The notes under the pieces were generated by a model, which worked only from the letters and a program-made list of their open reading frames with translations, had not been told where the DNA came from and searched no databases. A program made the translations under genes and the position numbers. Shown here piece by piece: positions 63,760 through 64,000 of a stretch of DNA of 64,000 nt. This stretch comes from Halodesulfovibrio sp. GTDB lineage: Bacteria > Desulfobacterota > Desulfovibrionia > Desulfovibrionales > Desulfovibrionaceae. Positions within the stretch are counted from its first letter, which is position 1, and each line of letters starts with the position of its first letter. The stretch spans positions 124,001 to 188,000 of the forward strand of contig NZ_JAOARI010000017.1 of assembly GCF_025210605.1 (NCBI RefSeq). The letters run 5' to 3'.

Positions 63760-64000
63760 CATTCCAAGTATCGCGCTACCGAATATCACGCAGCTAAACG
63801 CAATACTCTTTCATAGGGTACGATAGATATTACAACGCATTAAGAGGACTGCTCTCTTTGATTACCGTTTGTGGATTGATTTTGTCCCATAACAGCCTGC
63901 CACTTTGCTAAAAATAGCAGATACAACATCAAGAACGCTGTATTGTGAAACGGTATTCAGTGAATTTTTTTCTCCATGAATACGCACACTATTTTCCATA

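Noticed and set aside
1..64000. CRISPR array, insertion sequences or prophage
   Set aside because: No regularly spaced repeats, transposase genes or phage structural genes are seen; the only integration scar is the tRNA-Glu island.

Overview
The window looks like the chromosome of a sulfate-reducing deltaproteobacterium (Desulfovibrionales). The evidence is a Desulfovibrio-type homotrimeric porin, a selenocysteine-containing periplasmic formate dehydrogenase with its maturation genes, several large methyl-accepting chemotaxis proteins and a DsrE-type protein. The moderate base composition (about the mid-40s percent GC by eye) and many TAA stops would fit a marine genus such as Halodesulfovibrio. 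The genus is an inference, not something the sequence proves. Gene order is typical of a bacterial chromosome: short operons, strong bidirectional hairpin terminators, and a few long AT-rich gaps.

Layout. 1-4 kb: the edge of a type III secretion locus (SycD/LcrH-type chaperone plus the start of a probable partner gene), a TetR regulator, and a DUF4125/DUF4037 pair. 4-12.4 kb: a TauE/SafE-type permease, an M20 peptidase and a divergent five-gene peptide ABC transporter with a strong hairpin between the binding-protein gene and the membrane genes. 12.6-17.9 kb: two tandem paralogous chemoreceptors, each with the same sigma28-like promoter. 18-22 kb: a MocR-type regulator facing azlCD, then an orphan response regulator whose phosphoacceptor Asp is replaced by Asn. 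22-25.6 kb: porin, SEL1-repeat protein, YhcH-family protein.

25.8-34 kb: formate dehydrogenase module: ModE-like regulator, fdhA with an in-frame UGA (Sec) and a hairpin directly 3' of it, fdhB, fdhE, fdhD and an FmdE-MoeA fusion. 34-37.6 kb: membrane-anchored DsrE-like protein, Stealth-family phosphotransferase, UDP-sulfoquinovose synthase. 37.8-39.3 kb: a 1.39-kb insertion at tRNA-Glu(TTC), bounded by 98-bp direct repeats and carrying only an EcsC-family gene. 39.8-49 kb: polA, an RlmI-type methyltransferase, a third chemoreceptor, a class V aminotransferase, a DUF1844 protein and argC. 49-52.5 kb: a DUF4344 protein lacking the first His of its metal motif, an aromatic amino acid permease preceded by a previously unmarked Phe-rich 27-codon ORF, and rdgB. 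52.7-63.7 kb: PAS histidine kinase, rimO, rpsA-sppA, malQ with a PFK-2/FBPase-2-like bifunctional protein, and mutL.

Most new or unusual signals: the Phe/Tyr-rich leader ORF upstream of the aromatic permease, the minimal tRNA-Glu island, the pseudo-receiver response regulator, the dppA/dppB attenuator-like hairpin, the paired sigma28-like promoters, and the FmdE-MoeA fusion in the formate dehydrogenase operon.
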